From CAVTWH01 sp963850915 (GTDB taxonomy: Bacteria; Actinomycetota; Actinomycetes; Mycobacteriales; Micromonosporaceae), in NCBI GenBank assembly GCA_963850915.1, contig CAWKND010000014.1, positions 186,001-250,000 on the forward strand: 64,000 bases of DNA. The letters are read 5' to 3'. A program made the position numbers and the translations under genes. Within the stretch, counting starts at the first letter, position 1. The number at the start of each line of letters is the position of its first letter. A model generated the notes under the pieces. The model was not told the DNA's origin. It searched no databases and saw nothing but the letters and a program-made list of their open reading frames with translations. Shown piece after piece: positions 51,698 through 63,056 of this stretch.

Positions 51698-52356
51698 GCG
51701 CTGGCCGCGCGACACTGACCCGTACCGTGGCCGCCTGTGCACTCGGCTCCGCGGTCTCCGTGTTCGCGGCCACCCGCACCTGGGCGGTCCAGGTGCAGGC
51801 CCAGCCGGCCCCGCTCGGCCCGCTACATGTCACCCGTGCCGGCTCGTACTTCGTACCGTGGCTCTCCGCACTTGGGCTTGTGGGCTTGGCCGGAACGGGC
51901 GCGCTGCTGGCCACCAGGGGTCGTTGGCGCTCCGGAGTCGGGGTGTTGATCGCGCTCGCCGGCCTCGGCATCCTGGCTGGCGGGGTCTACGGGCTGGCCA
52001 GCATCGACGGTGTCCGGGTCGGTTGGCCGCTGCTGTGCATACCAGCTGGTCTCCTACTGGCCGCCGGGGGTGCGATGGCCGCGGCCCGCAGTACCGACTG
52101 GCCGGCCATGGGTGCGCGCTACGAACGCCGCCCGACCGGCTCGTCCCGGTCGGCGCCCGCGCCCTCGTCCCGTACCGATGACCGCGCCGTCGCCAACGGC
52201 CGCGGCCAAGCCGGCGACCACGATGACGACGACCTCGACGGCGACGGGTTGGAAGAAGTCGAGGAGGCGCCGGCCCATGTCGAGCGCTCCGGGCCGTCCC
52301 CGTCGGAGATCGCGATGTGGGATGCGCTGGATCGCGGCGAGGACCCGAGCCAGTGA
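51694..52356 (+). CDS. Trp-operon-associated membrane protein (TIGR02234)
   Basis: A 220-aa protein with four hydrophobic segments (e.g. LSALGLVGLAGTGALLATRG, GVGVLIALAGLGILAGGVYGL, LLCIPAGLLLAAGGAMAAA) and a cytoplasmic, acidic C-terminal tail (DHDDDDLDGDGLEEVEE). It matches the trp-region membrane family TIGR02234, of unknown function. It overlaps hisI by 4 nt. In many relatives trpE precedes it; here trpE is absent from this position. Confidence 0.82.
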   Translation: MSAGRATLTRTVAACALGSAVSVFAATRTWAVQVQAQPAPLGPLHVTRAGSYFVPWLSALGLVGLAGTGALLATRGRWRSGVGVLIALAGLGILAGGVYGLASIDGVRVGWPLLCIPAGLLLAAGGAMAAARSTDWPAMGARYERRPTGSSRSAPAPSSRTDDRAVANGRGQAGDHDDDDLDGDGLEEVEEAPAHVERSGPSPSEIAMWDALDRGEDPSQ

Positions 52357-52493
52357 CCACACGGCCTCGACCGGCACCGATGCGAGCCGCGACCGGGGTG
52401 CCGGCCAGGCCGGCAGCGCGGGCCGGAACTATCCACGGGCCTGACCGGTGTCGTACGCCATACCCCGGACAGCCCGGCTCCGGGCCGGACGCC

Positions 52494-52499
52494 TAGAGT
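52494..52499 (+). promoter_or_regulatory. -10 box TAGAGT before trpC
   Basis: TAGAGT is followed by 7 nt and the ATG at 52507. No leader peptide with Trp codons lies in the preceding 150 bp, so there is no classical attenuator. Confidence 0.45.
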
Positions 52500-52506
52500 C
52501 GGGCGC

Positions 52507-53351
52507 ATGACACCCGGAGAGGCGAGTCCGATGTCAACCGCAGGGGCTAGCGTGCTTGACGAGATCTTGGCCGGAGTTCGCGAGGACGTGGCGACCCGGC
52601 AGGCGGCAGTGCCGCTGGAGCGGGTACGCGAGCTGGCAACGGCCGCGCCGAAACCGCGCGACGCGTACAACCTGTTGCGCACGTCGGGCGTACACGTGAT
52701 CGCCGAGGTGAAGCGCTCCTCGCCGTCCAAGGGCCGGCTGGCGGACATCCCCGACCCGGCCGACCTGGCCAAGGAGTACGCGGCCGGCGGCGCGCGGGTG
52801 ATCTCGGTACTCACCGAGCAGCGTTGGTTCGGTGGCAGCCTGGACGACCTGGACGCGGTACGCGCCGCGGTCGACGTGCCGGTGCTGCGCAAGGACTTCG
52901 TGGTCTCCACCTACCAGGTGCACGAGGCGCGGGCACACGGCGCCGACATGGTGCTGCTGATCGTCGCCGCACTCGACCAGAACACGCTGGTCGGGCTGCT
53001 GGAGCGGGTCGAGTCGCTGGGCATGACGGCGCTGGTGGAGGTACACACCGAGGAAGAGGCGGACCGGGCCCTGTCGGCCGGCGCCCGGGTGATCGGGGTC
53101 AACGCGCGCAACCTCGCGACCCTGGAGGTGGACCGGTCGGTGTTCGAGCGGATCGCGCCGGGCCTGCCGAACAAGGTCGTGAAGATCGCCGAATCGGGAG
53201 TACGCGGCCCGCACGATCTGATTCGCTACGCCGCCTCGGGCGCCGACGCGGTACTCGTCGGCGAGGGGCTTGTCACCCAGAAGAGTCCGCGCGACGCCGT
53301 CGCCGAACTGGTCACCGCCGGTTCGCACCCGGCAACGCCACGGCCGGCCCG

Positions 53352-53355
<4 letters not shown>
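52507..53355 (+). CDS. trpC: indole-3-glycerol-phosphate synthase
   Basis: A 282-aa barrel enzyme that closes the indole ring. It has HVIAEVKRSSPSKGRLADIPDP with the catalytic Lys, ISVLTEQRWFGGSLDDL, PVLRKDFVVSTYQVHEARAHGAD, VEVHTEEEADRAL and IGVNARNL. The first residues may start at ATG 52507 (leaderless) or at ATG 52531 (GGAGAGG upstream); I used 52507 because of the TAGAGT box. Ends in a 4-nt overlap with trpB. Confidence 0.95.
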
Positions 53356-54574
<1,219 letters not shown>

Positions 54575-54578
<4 letters not shown>

Positions 54579-55381
54579 GCGTCACACCGGCGTTCGAGAA
54601 GGCGCGCGCCGACGGCCGCGGGGTACTCGTCGGGTACCTGCCGGCCGGCTTCCCGACCGTGGACGGCGCGATCGCCGCGATCACCGCGATGGTCGCCGCC
54701 GGCGTCGACCTGGTCGAGGTGGGCATGCCCTACTCCGACCCGGTGATGGACGGGCCGGTGATCCAGGCCGCGAGCGACGCTGCGCTGCGCCGGGGGGTAC
54801 GCCTGCGTGACCTGTTCACGACCGTCGAGGCGGTGGCCGCCACCGGCGTACCCACGGTCGTGATGACCTACTGGAACCCGGTCGAGCAGTACGGCGTCGA
54901 CCGGTTCGCCCGTGACCTCGCAGGCGCCGGGGGAGCCGGGCTGATCACGCCCGACCTCATCCCCGAGGAGGCGGAGCCCTGGCTGGCCGCCTCCGACGCG
55001 CACGACCTCGACCGGATCTTCCTGCTCGCCCCGTCCTCGACGGATGCCCGGATCGCCTCGACCGTGGCCGCCTGCCGTGGCTTCGTCTACGCCACCGCGG
55101 TCATGGGCGTGACCGGCGCCCGGGACCAGACCTCCGACGCGGCACCCACGCTGGTCAGCCGGGCGCGGACGGCCACCTCGCTGCCGATCGGGGTAGGCCT
55201 CGGCGTCAGCAACGGGCGCCAGGCCGCGGCTGTGACCGGGTACGCCGACGCGGTGATCGTGGGCAGTGCCCTGGTGCGCTGCCTGCTCGACGCCCCCGAC
55301 GAGGCAGCCGGCATAGCGGCACTGCAGACGCTCACCGCCGACCTCGCCGCGGGCGTACGCGCCGTCCCCAGCGCCGCCTGA
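54575..55381 (+). CDS. trpA: tryptophan synthase alpha chain
   Basis: A 268-aa barrel enzyme. Catalytic Glu in LVEVGMPYSDPVMDGPVIQAAS, Asp in GLITPDLIPEEAEPW, phosphate loops VGLGVSNGRQAAAV and VIVGSALV. It releases indole from indole glycerol phosphate. Ends exactly where the convergent NUDIX gene ends. Confidence 0.96.
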
Positions 55382-55897
55382 TCAGACTATTGCGGGTTGT
55401 GCCGCTTCGGTTGCGGCCGGCTCGGCGTCATCGCTTGGTGGCTCGGCGTCGCGGGTCACGTGGCGGAGTACGCCGGAGCGGCCGGCCCGGGCGTCCACCA
55501 CTGCCCAGCGGGCGGTCGCGGTGAGCGGCTTGGGCAGGTCGGCGGCGTCGTACCAGCCGATCCGGGAGATGCGTCCCGGGGCGTTGAGCGTGGCTTCACC
55601 GGCGAACCGCGCCCGGAACACGTGCACCATGACGTCCGGCAGTGGCTCGGGCGGTTCGGACGAGTCGGCCTGGGCGCAGCCGGAAAGCGTGTAGAGCCCG
55701 ACCAGGTCGACGAGGTGTACCTCGGTACCGGTCTCCTCACGAATGTCGCGGATCGCGGCGTGTACCGGACTCTCGCCGGGCTTGATCCGGCCCCCGGGCA
55801 GGCCCCACAGCTGGCGTCCCTGGCTCTGCTGGCACAGCAGCACGCGGCCGGCGGGATCCTCGATGACCGCGGCGACCACGGAAGTGACGGAGTTCAT
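55382..55897 (-). CDS. NUDIX hydrolase
   Basis: A 171-aa hydrolase with a complete Nudix box GGRIKPGESPVHAAIRDIREETG matching Gx5Ex7REUxEExGU. The substrate is likely a nucleotide or sugar-nucleotide diphosphate. The start at ATG 55897 is the first with the conserved VTSVVAAVIEDPAGRVLLCQQ strand. Zero spacing to trpA on the opposite strand. Confidence 0.88.
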   Translation of the reverse strand: MNSVTSVVAAVIEDPAGRVLLCQQSQGRQLWGLPGGRIKPGESPVHAAIRDIREETGTEVHLVDLVGLYTLSGCAQADSSEPPEPLPDVMVHVFRARFAGEATLNAPGRISRIGWYDAADLPKPLTATARWAVVDARAGRSGVLRHVTRDAEPPSDDAEPAATEAAQPAIV

Positions 55898-55971
55898 AGC
55901 CACCCAGCGTAAGCCCATCGGTACCGGAAAACAGCCGGCCGGCCCACGGGCGTAAGCGGCCCAGACAGCGG

Positions 55972-55977
55972 TAGCGT
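55972..55977 (+). promoter_or_regulatory. -10 box TAGCGT of lgt
   Basis: TAGCGT ends 8 nt before the GTG start at 55986; no Shine-Dalgarno. Confidence 0.4.
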
Positions 55978-55985
55978 GTGCAACC

Positions 55986-57057
55986 GTGAACAGCCTCGCC
56001 GCGATCCCCAGCCCCACCACCTCGGTGTGGACGCTCGGCCCCCTCCCGTTGCGGGCCTACGCCCTGTGCATCATCGCCGGGATGGTCGTCGCGTGCGTCG
56101 TCACCGACCACCGGATGCGCGCCCGCGGCACGGCCCCCTGGGTGGTGCTCGACATCGCCATCTGGGCCATCCCGTTCGGCATCGTCGGCTCCCGGATATA
56201 CAGCCTGATCACCTCCCCGCAGGACTACTTCGGCAGCGGTCACGGCGCCTGGGAGTGGCTGCAGATCTGGCACGGCGGGCTGGGCATCTGGGGTGCGGTG
56301 GCCGGCGGGACGCTGGGCGCCTGGCTCGGCTGCCGCCAGCGGGGCGTGTCACTGAGCTTCATGGCCGACACCATCGTCGTCGGGCTGCCCCTCGCGCAGG
56401 CCATCGGCCGGTGGGGCAACTGGTTCAACAACGAGTTGTACGGGCGCGCCACCAGCCTGCCGTGGGGCCTGAAGGTCTACAGCATGGCCGACGGCAAGGC
56501 CCAGCGCGGACCGGACGGCAAGCCGCTGGCCGCGGACGTACTGCACCCCGACCGGCTCTACCACCCCACCTTCCTCTACGAGTTCCTGTGGTGCGTGGGG
56601 GTGGCGGTACTGGTGTGGGCGCTGGACCGCAAGTACCGGTTCGGGCGTGGCCGGGGCTTCGCGATCTACGTGATGGCCTACACGGTCGGCCGGTTCTGGA
56701 TCGAGACGCTCCGCTCCGACGAGGCCAACCACTTCCTCGGTATGCGGATCAACAACTGGGTCTGCATCGTGGTGTTCCTGGGCGCCCTGGCCTACTTCCT
56801 GCGCACCCGCGGGGCGGTACAGCAGCGCGCGGTACCGATCGAGGACGGCCGGTACACGATGGTCGACGCACCCGAGGGCGCCGTACTGGAGACCGCCCGC
56901 GCCCGCGCCGAGGCGGAGGCTGCGCCCGCCGATGCTGGCGCGCGCGGACGATGCTGGTGCGCCGGATGCGGCTGGTGCGGCGGATGAGGCTGACGACCAT
57001 GGGGAGGCCGACGAGCCGGAAGGCGCCGTGGTCGACTCGCACCCGGTCCAGAAGTAG
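55986..57057 (+). CDS. lgt: prolipoprotein diacylglyceryl transferase, C-terminal frameshift
   Basis: About 350 aa. Lgt transfers diacylglycerol to the lipobox Cys of lipoproteins in the membrane. Seven helices are visible and the signature AIGRWGNWFNNELYG is complete. As sequenced the frame stops at 56987 with an odd CWCAGCGWCGG tail. Skipping one base in the GCGCGCG run near 56939-56948 gives an acidic tail ending VVDSHPVQK with a stop at 57057, 8 nt before the next gene. That tail is more natural, so a one-base insertion or error is likely. The catalytic core is unaffected. Confidence 0.9.
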
Positions 57058-57065
57058 GCCGGGCG

Positions 57066-58274
57066 ATGCGCTCGGCAGTTGTGGTCGGAGCCGGTATCGG
57101 TGGGCTGGCGATCGCCGGCGCACTGGCCCGCTCGGGCTGGCAGGTAACGCTGCTGGAGCGCGCCGAGCGGCTGCGCGGGGACAGCGCCGGGATGCTGCTG
57201 TGGCCCTCGGGGGTACGCGCGCTGCGCTCCCTCGGGCTGGCCGACGGGCTGGCGGCGATCACCAGCCCGGCACCGGGTCGGGGGATCCGCCGCCCGGGTG
57301 GGCAGTGGCTCGTACAGCCCGACTCGGCGGCCGATCCCGAGGAGGCCGAGCCACTGGTCGTACACCGCGAGGATCTGCACGACGCGCTGGTGGCCGGGCT
57401 CGGCGAGAAGATCGACATCAGGACGGGCGTGGCGGTACGCAACGTGCGGATGCCCGGCACCGACCGGCCGGCTGTCGGCGACGGTACCCAGACCTGGGAG
57501 GCCGATCTCGTGGTCGGCGCGGACGGGCTGGAGAGCCTGGTGCGCCGCCGGCTGGTACCCGAGTCCAGTGCCGTGGCCGCCGGCAGTGCCGCGTGGCGGG
57601 CGGTCATCCCGTGGTACCGCGCCCCGAAGCTGCCCGAGTCTGGCGGCCACGGTGGCGAGACGCTCGGTGGTGGGCACCGGTTCCGCTACGCACTGCTGGG
57701 CGAGCGCGGTTCGGCCGGCGCCTCCAGCCGGGGCGGCATCTACTGGGTGGCGACCGTACCCGGCGCCTACCGCCCCGAACCGCCGGCCACCCAGCTCAGC
57801 CTGCTGCGCCGCTGGTTCGCCGACTGGCACGCGCCGATCGGTGACCTGCTCGCCGCCACCGAGCCCGACGACCTGATCCAGCACCAGGTGGGCGAGGTAC
57901 GCCCGCTGCCCCGGTGCTTCAGCGTCCCGTCCGGGACCGGCGGGTACGTACTGCTGGGGGACGCCGCGCACGCGATGAGCCACCAGCTCGGGCACGGTGC
58001 CTGCCTGGCACTGGAGGACGCGGCCGCGCTGCGTGACCTGGTCTTCGAGGCGATCCCGGGGCGTACGCTGCCGGCCGCCGTCGAGGCCTACTCGCGTGAT
58101 CGGCGCCCTCGGCTGGCCCGCATCGCCCGCCAGTCCCGCCGGCTGGGTTACGGGCTGAGCGCCGGAGCCGGGCTCGCCGGCCGGGCCCGGGACGCGGCGC
58201 TCGGCCGCTCGCCGGGTCTGCTCACCCGGGTCTCCGGCATCGTCCGCCAGTGGCGCCCGCCGGCTGACACCTGA
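57066..58274 (+). CDS. FAD-dependent monooxygenase (PHBH-like)
   Basis: A 402-aa flavoprotein. N-terminal FAD motif AVVVGAGIGGLAIAGALARSGWQVTLLERA, the DG motif DLVVGADGLESLVRRRL, and the GD motif YVLLGDAAHAMSHQLGHGACLALEDAAAL. It hydroxylates an unknown aromatic or lipid substrate using NAD(P)H and O2. Starts 8 nt after the corrected lgt end and may be cotranscribed with it. Confidence 0.87.
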   Translation: MRSAVVVGAGIGGLAIAGALARSGWQVTLLERAERLRGDSAGMLLWPSGVRALRSLGLADGLAAITSPAPGRGIRRPGGQWLVQPDSAADPEEAEPLVVHREDLHDALVAGLGEKIDIRTGVAVRNVRMPGTDRPAVGDGTQTWEADLVVGADGLESLVRRRLVPESSAVAAGSAAWRAVIPWYRAPKLPESGGHGGETLGGGHRFRYALLGERGSAGASSRGGIYWVATVPGAYRPEPPATQLSLLRRWFADWHAPIGDLLAATEPDDLIQHQVGEVRPLPRCFSVPSGTGGYVLLGDAAHAMSHQLGHGACLALEDAAALRDLVFEAIPGRTLPAAVEAYSRDRRPRLARIARQSRRLGYGLSAGAGLAGRARDAALGRSPGLLTRVSGIVRQWRPPADT

Positions 58275-58460
58275 GCGTCGCGGTACCCCGGGACTGGCCG
58301 CCCATAACACACGCCTGCCTGGTTACCGGGTACCTATCGGGTAGCTGTGATCAGGTCGGTACTCCACCCCGGACACGCCGTTAACGTAGACTCAACAAAA
58401 CACCGCCCGGGCCGACGTCGTCCCATGCACTCTTCGCCGGAATTGACGTCTGGAGGTCCG
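58275..58460 (+). promoter_or_regulatory. gltB upstream region
   Basis: This 186-bp gap is less GC-rich than its surroundings. TAGACT (58387-58392) is a likely -10, giving a ~65-nt leader before TGGAGG (58451-58456) and the ATG. No GlnR-type repeat is obvious. Confidence 0.4.
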
Positions 58461-61400
58461 ATGGCACTCCCGTACCCCGCGGGGCTGTACGACCCGGCCA
58501 ACGAACACGACGCCTGTGGCGTGGCATTCGTGGCCGACATCGAGGGGCGTCGCTCGCACTCGGTTGTCGCACGCGGGTTGTCCGCACTGTGCCGGCTGGA
58601 TCACCGGGGTGCCCGGGGTGCCGAGGAGAACACCGGCGACGGAGCCGGCATCATGATCCAGATCCCGGACGAGTTCTACCGTGCCGAGGTCGGCTTCGAC
58701 CTGCCGCCGCCCGGCTCCTACGTGACCGGGTTGGTGATGCTGCCGACCAACGACGCGGACGAGGCCCGGGCCACCACGGTCATCGAGAAGTTCGCCCTGG
58801 TCGAAGGGGCTGACCTGCTCGGCTGGCGGGACGTTCCGGTACAGCCGGAGGGGCTGGGTGCCACGGCCCTGGCCGGCCGGCCGCGGATGCGACAGATCTT
58901 CCTGGCCGCGCACCGGCTCACCGCCGCAGAGGCCGGCCCGTCGGGGCAGCGCCTCACCGGGCTCGACCTGGAGCGGGTCGCCTACTGCGTACGCAAGCAG
59001 GCCGAGCGGGAGACGCTGGAGCGCGGCATCGGCGTGCACTTCCCGTCGCTGTCCGCACGGACCATCGTCTACAAGGGCATGCTCACCCCGGGGCAGCTGA
59101 TCACCTACTTCCCCGACCTCTCCGACGAGCGGGTACAGAGCGCGATCGCGCTGGTACACAGCCGCTTCTCCACGAACACGTTCCCGTCCTGGCCGCTGGC
59201 CCACCCCTACCGGCTGATCGCGCACAACGGCGAGATCAACACCATCCGGGGCAACCGCAACTGGATGGCCGCCCGGGAGGCGCTCCTAGCGTCACCGTTG
59301 ATTCCCGGAAACATCCGGAGGCTGCTCCCAATCTGCACGCCGGCCGCCTCCGACTCGGCCAACTTCGACGAGGTACTGGAGCTGCTGCACCTGGCCGGGC
59401 GCAGCCTGCCGCACGCGGTACTGATGATGATCCCGGAGGCCTGGGAGAACGACCCCGGCATGGAGCCCGGCCGGCGCGCCTTCTACCAGTTCCACGCGAG
59501 CCTCATCGAGCCGTGGGACGGGCCGGCGGCGGTGGGCTTCACCGACGGTACCGTGATCGGGGCTGTCCTCGACCGCAACGGATTGCGGCCCGGACGCTGG
59601 TGGCACACCAGTGACGGGCTCGTCATTCTCGGCAGCGAGGCGGGCGTACTCGACCTCGACCCGGCGACTGTGGTGGCCAAGGGCCGGCTGCAGCCAGGCA
59701 AGATGTTCCTGGTCGACACGGCTCAGGGCCGGATCATCTCGGACCAGGAGATCAAGGAGCAGCTCGCCGCGGCGGCGCCCTATGACGAGTGGCTGCACGC
59801 CGGGCTGATGAAGCTGGAAGACCTGCCCGAGCGCGAGCACGTCGTCTACACGCACGATTCGGTACAGCGCCGCCAGCAGACCTTCGGCTACACCGAGGAG
59901 GAGCTGAAGATCCTGCTGGCGCCGATGGCGCGTACCGGGGCCGAGCCGCTGGGCTCGATGGGCACCGACACCCCGGTGGCCGTGCTGTCCAAGCGCCCAC
60001 GCCTGCTCTACGACTACTTCTCCCAGCTGTTCGCGCAGGTGACCAACCCGCCGTTGGACGCCATCCGGGAGGAGCTGGTCACCAGCCTCTCGCACACCAT
60101 CGGGCCGGAGGGCAACCTGCTCGACCCGGGGCCGGCGAGCTGTCGGCAGATCGTGCTGCCCGGGCCGGTACTCGACAACGACGAACTCGCCAAGATCCTG
60201 TCCGTGGACGAGGACGGTGACCTGCCGGGGTTCCAGGCCGTCCGGGTCTCCGGGCTCTACCGGGTACGCGACGGCGGCAAGGGCATGCGGGACCGGCTGG
60301 TGGACATCTGCCGGCACGTCTCCGAGGCGATCGAGGACGGCGTACGCATCCTGGTCCTCTCCGACCGCGACTCCACCGCCGACCTGGCGCCGATCCCGTC
60401 CCTGCTGCTGACCGCTGTCGTGCACCAGCACCTGATCCGCGAGCAGACCCGCACCCAGGTGGCGCTGGTCGTCGAGTCGGGGGACTGCCGCGAGGTACAC
60501 CACGTGGCCACCCTGATCGGCTACGGCGCCGCGGCGGTCAACCCCTACCTCGCGTTCGAGGGCGTCGAGGACCTGATCCTCACCGGTGCGCTGCCCGGCA
60601 TCGACCCGCACAAGGCGGTACGCAACTACGTCAAGGCGCTGGCCAAGGGCGTACTGAAGATCATGTCCAAGATGGGCATCTCGACGGTCAGCTCGTACTG
60701 CGGTGCCCAGGTGTTCGAGGCGGTCGGCCTGGACCGGGCGCTGGTGGACCGCTACTTCACCGGCACGACCAGCCAGATCGGTGGCATCGGGCTGACCGAG
60801 ATCGCCGACGAGGTGGCCGAGCGGCACTCCCGGGCCTACCCGGCCAACGAGGCGGAGCGGGCACACCGGCGCCTCGAAGTCGGCGGCGAATACCAGTACC
60901 GGCGCGAGGGCGAGGTACACCTGTTCAACCCGGAGACGGTGTTCCTGCTCCAGCACGCCACCCGTACCAAGCAGTACGACGTGTTCAAGAAGTACACCTC
61001 CACGGTCGACGAGCTGGCCCGGCAGGGCGGCTCGATCCGTGGCCTGTTCGACTTCGACCTGACCGACCGCGAGCCGGTCGACATCAGCGAGGTCGAGCCG
61101 GTCGAGTCGATCGTCAAGCGGTTCGCCACCGGCGCGATGAGCTACGGCTCGATCTCCGCCGAGGCGCACGAGACGCTGGCGATCGCGATGAACCGGCTGG
61201 GCGCCAAGTCCAACACGGGCGAGGGCGGCGAGGACGCCGAGCGGCTCTACGACCCGCAGCGGCGCAGCGCCGTCAAGCAGGTCGCCTCCGGCCGCTTCGG
61301 GGTCACCAGCGAATACCTGGTCAACGCCGACGACCTGCAGATCAAGATGGCGCAGGGGGCCAAGCCGGGCGAGGGCGGCCAGCTGGCCGGCAACAAGGTC

Positions 61401-63056
61401 TGGCCGTGGATCGCCAAGACCCGGCACGCCACCCCGGGGGTCGGGCTCATCTCGCCGCCCCCGCACCACGACATCTACTCCATCGAAGACCTGGCCCAAC
61501 TGGTGTACGACCTGAAGAACGTCAACCCCGCCGCGCGGGTACACGTGAAGCTGGTCGCCGAGGTCGGCGTCGGCACAGTGGCCGCGGGTGTCGCCAAGAC
61601 CAAGGCCGACGTCATCCTGATCTCCGGCCACGACGGCGGTACCGGCGCCTCCCCGCTCAATTCGCTGAAGCACGCCGGCTCCCCGTGGGAGCTGGGGCTG
61701 GCCGAGACGCAGCAGACGCTGCTGGCCAACGGGCTGCGCGACCGGGTCACCGTGCAGGTCGACGGGCAGTTGAAGACCGGCCGGGACGTGATCATCGCGG
61801 CGCTGCTGGGTGCCGAGGAGTTCGGCTTCGCCACCGCGCCGCTGATCGTCGAGGGCTGCATCATGATGCGCGTCTGCCACCTGGACACCTGTCCGGTCGG
61901 CATCGCCACCCAGAACCCCGCGCTGCGAGCCCGGTTCGCCGGCAAGCCGGAGTTCGTGGAGAACTTCTTCCTGTTCCTCGCCGAGGAGGTACGCGAACTC
62001 CTGGCGCTGCTGGGCTTCCGTACCCTCGACGACGCGGTCGGCCATGTCGAGCTGCTGGACACGGTGTCGGTGATCGACCACTGGAAGGCGCGCGGGTTGG
62101 ACCTGGCTCCCGTTCTCGCGCTGCCCGATGTGGCGCCCGACGGTGCGCTGCGCAAGGTACGCGACCAGGACCACGGGCTGGCCAAGGCGCTCGACAACGA
62201 GCTGCTGCGGGCGGCCGAGCCGGCGCTGGCCGACGGGACCACCGTCCGGTACGCCACCAGCGTGCGCAACGAGCACCGCAGCGTGGGTGCCATGCTCGGT
62301 GGCGCGGTGACCCGCCGGTTCGGCGGCGCCGGGCTACCCGCCGACACCATCGAGATCACCCTGCACGGGACCGCCGGCCAGTCCTTCGGCGCGTTCCTGC
62401 CGCGCGGGGTCACCTTCCGGATGTTCGGCGACGCCAACGACTACGTGGCCAAGGGCCTGTCCGGCGGCCGGCTGATCGTCCGCCCGGACGAGTCGGCGAC
62501 CTTCGTGGCCGAGGACCAGATCATCGCCGGGAACACGATCCTCTACGGCGCCACGAGCGGCGAGCTGTTCCTGCGTGGCCGGGTCGGCGAGCGGTTCGCG
62601 GTACGCAACTCCGGCGCCACCGCGGTGGTCGAGGGGGTCGGTGACCACGGCTGCGAGTACATGACCGGCGGCACCGTGGTGGTGCTCGGCGGTACCGGGC
62701 GCAACTTCGCGGCCGGCATGTCGGGCGGCACAGCCTTCGTCTGGCGGCTGCGCGAGGAGCTGCTCAACCGCGAGCTGGTCGACCTGGAGCCGGTCTCCGG
62801 CGCCGACCGCGACCGGCTGCACGCGCTGGTCGCCCGGCACCACGCGGAGACCGGATCGGCCGTCGCCGAGCGGCTGCTGGCCGACTGGGCCACCGCCGTC
62901 GAAGAGTTCACCGTGGTCGTACCGCGCGAATACCGCCGCGTGGCGCTGACCATCCAGGCCGCCGAAGCCGCCGGTCGGGACATCGACGACGCGGTGCTGA
63001 CGGAGCTGTTCGCCGCTCCCGCGCCGCGGCCATCCCAGGAGGCCGTCAATGCCTGA
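58461..63056 (+). CDS. gltB: glutamate synthase large subunit
   Basis: A 1531-aa enzyme of normal length. The glutaminase Cys is residue 19 in NEHDACGVAFVADI, exposed after propeptide removal. The FMN barrel has GGQLAGNKVWPWIAKTRHATPGVGLISPPPHHDIYSIEDLAQL and ISGHDGGTGASPLNSLKHAGSPWELG. The 3Fe-4S Cys cluster is CIMMRVCHLDTCPVGIATQ. The C-terminal beta-helix (GDANDYVAKGLSGGRLIVRP) is complete. It makes two glutamates from glutamine and 2-oxoglutarate with GltD. TGGAGG precedes the ATG. Confidence 0.97.
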   Translation: MALPYPAGLYDPANEHDACGVAFVADIEGRRSHSVVARGLSALCRLDHRGARGAEENTGDGAGIMIQIPDEFYRAEVGFDLPPPGSYVTGLVMLPTNDADEARATTVIEKFALVEGADLLGWRDVPVQPEGLGATALAGRPRMRQIFLAAHRLTAAEAGPSGQRLTGLDLERVAYCVRKQAERETLERGIGVHFPSLSARTIVYKGMLTPGQLITYFPDLSDERVQSAIALVHSRFSTNTFPSWPLAHPYRLIAHNGEINTIRGNRNWMAAREALLASPLIPGNIRRLLPICTPAASDSANFDEVLELLHLAGRSLPHAVLMMIPEAWENDPGMEPGRRAFYQFHASLIEPWDGPAAVGFTDGTVIGAVLDRNGLRPGRWWHTSDGLVILGSEAGVLDLDPATVVAKGRLQPGKMFLVDTAQGRIISDQEIKEQLAAAAPYDEWLHAGLMKLEDLPEREHVVYTHDSVQRRQQTFGYTEEELKILLAPMARTGAEPLGSMGTDTPVAVLSKRPRLLYDYFSQLFAQVTNPPLDAIREELVTSLSHTIGPEGNLLDPGPASCRQIVLPGPVLDNDELAKILSVDEDGDLPGFQAVRVSGLYRVRDGGKGMRDRLVDICRHVSEAIEDGVRILVLSDRDSTADLAPIPSLLLTAVVHQHLIREQTRTQVALVVESGDCREVHHVATLIGYGAAAVNPYLAFEGVEDLILTGALPGIDPHKAVRNYVKALAKGVLKIMSKMGISTVSSYCGAQVFEAVGLDRALVDRYFTGTTSQIGGIGLTEIADEVAERHSRAYPANEAERAHRRLEVGGEYQYRREGEVHLFNPETVFLLQHATRTKQYDVFKKYTSTVDELARQGGSIRGLFDFDLTDREPVDISEVEPVESIVKRFATGAMSYGSISAEAHETLAIAMNRLGAKSNTGEGGEDAERLYDPQRRSAVKQVASGRFGVTSEYLVNADDLQIKMAQGAKPGEGGQLAGNKVWPWIAKTRHATPGVGLISPPPHHDIYSIEDLAQLVYDLKNVNPAARVHVKLVAEVGVGTVAAGVAKTKADVILISGHDGGTGASPLNSLKHAGSPWELGLAETQQTLLANGLRDRVTVQVDGQLKTGRDVIIAALLGAEEFGFATAPLIVEGCIMMRVCHLDTCPVGIATQNPALRARFAGKPEFVENFFLFLAEEVRELLALLGFRTLDDAVGHVELLDTVSVIDHWKARGLDLAPVLALPDVAPDGALRKVRDQDHGLAKALDNELLRAAEPALADGTTVRYATSVRNEHRSVGAMLGGAVTRRFGGAGLPADTIEITLHGTAGQSFGAFLPRGVTFRMFGDANDYVAKGLSGGRLIVRPDESATFVAEDQIIAGNTILYGATSGELFLRGRVGERFAVRNSGATAVVEGVGDHGCEYMTGGTVVVLGGTGRNFAAGMSGGTAFVWRLREELLNRELVDLEPVSGADRDRLHALVARHHAETGSAVAERLLADWATAVEEFTVVVPREYRRVALTIQAAEAAGRDIDDAVLTELFAAPAPRPSQEAVNA

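Noticed and set aside
52357..52506. trp attenuator or leader peptide
   Set aside because: No short frame with Trp codons and no terminator/antiterminator pair could be found; TAGAGT right before the ATG suggests a leaderless start.
59292..62276. A 994-codon frame antisense to gltB
   Set aside because: The same GC-driven artefact; gltB motifs are complete on the plus strand.
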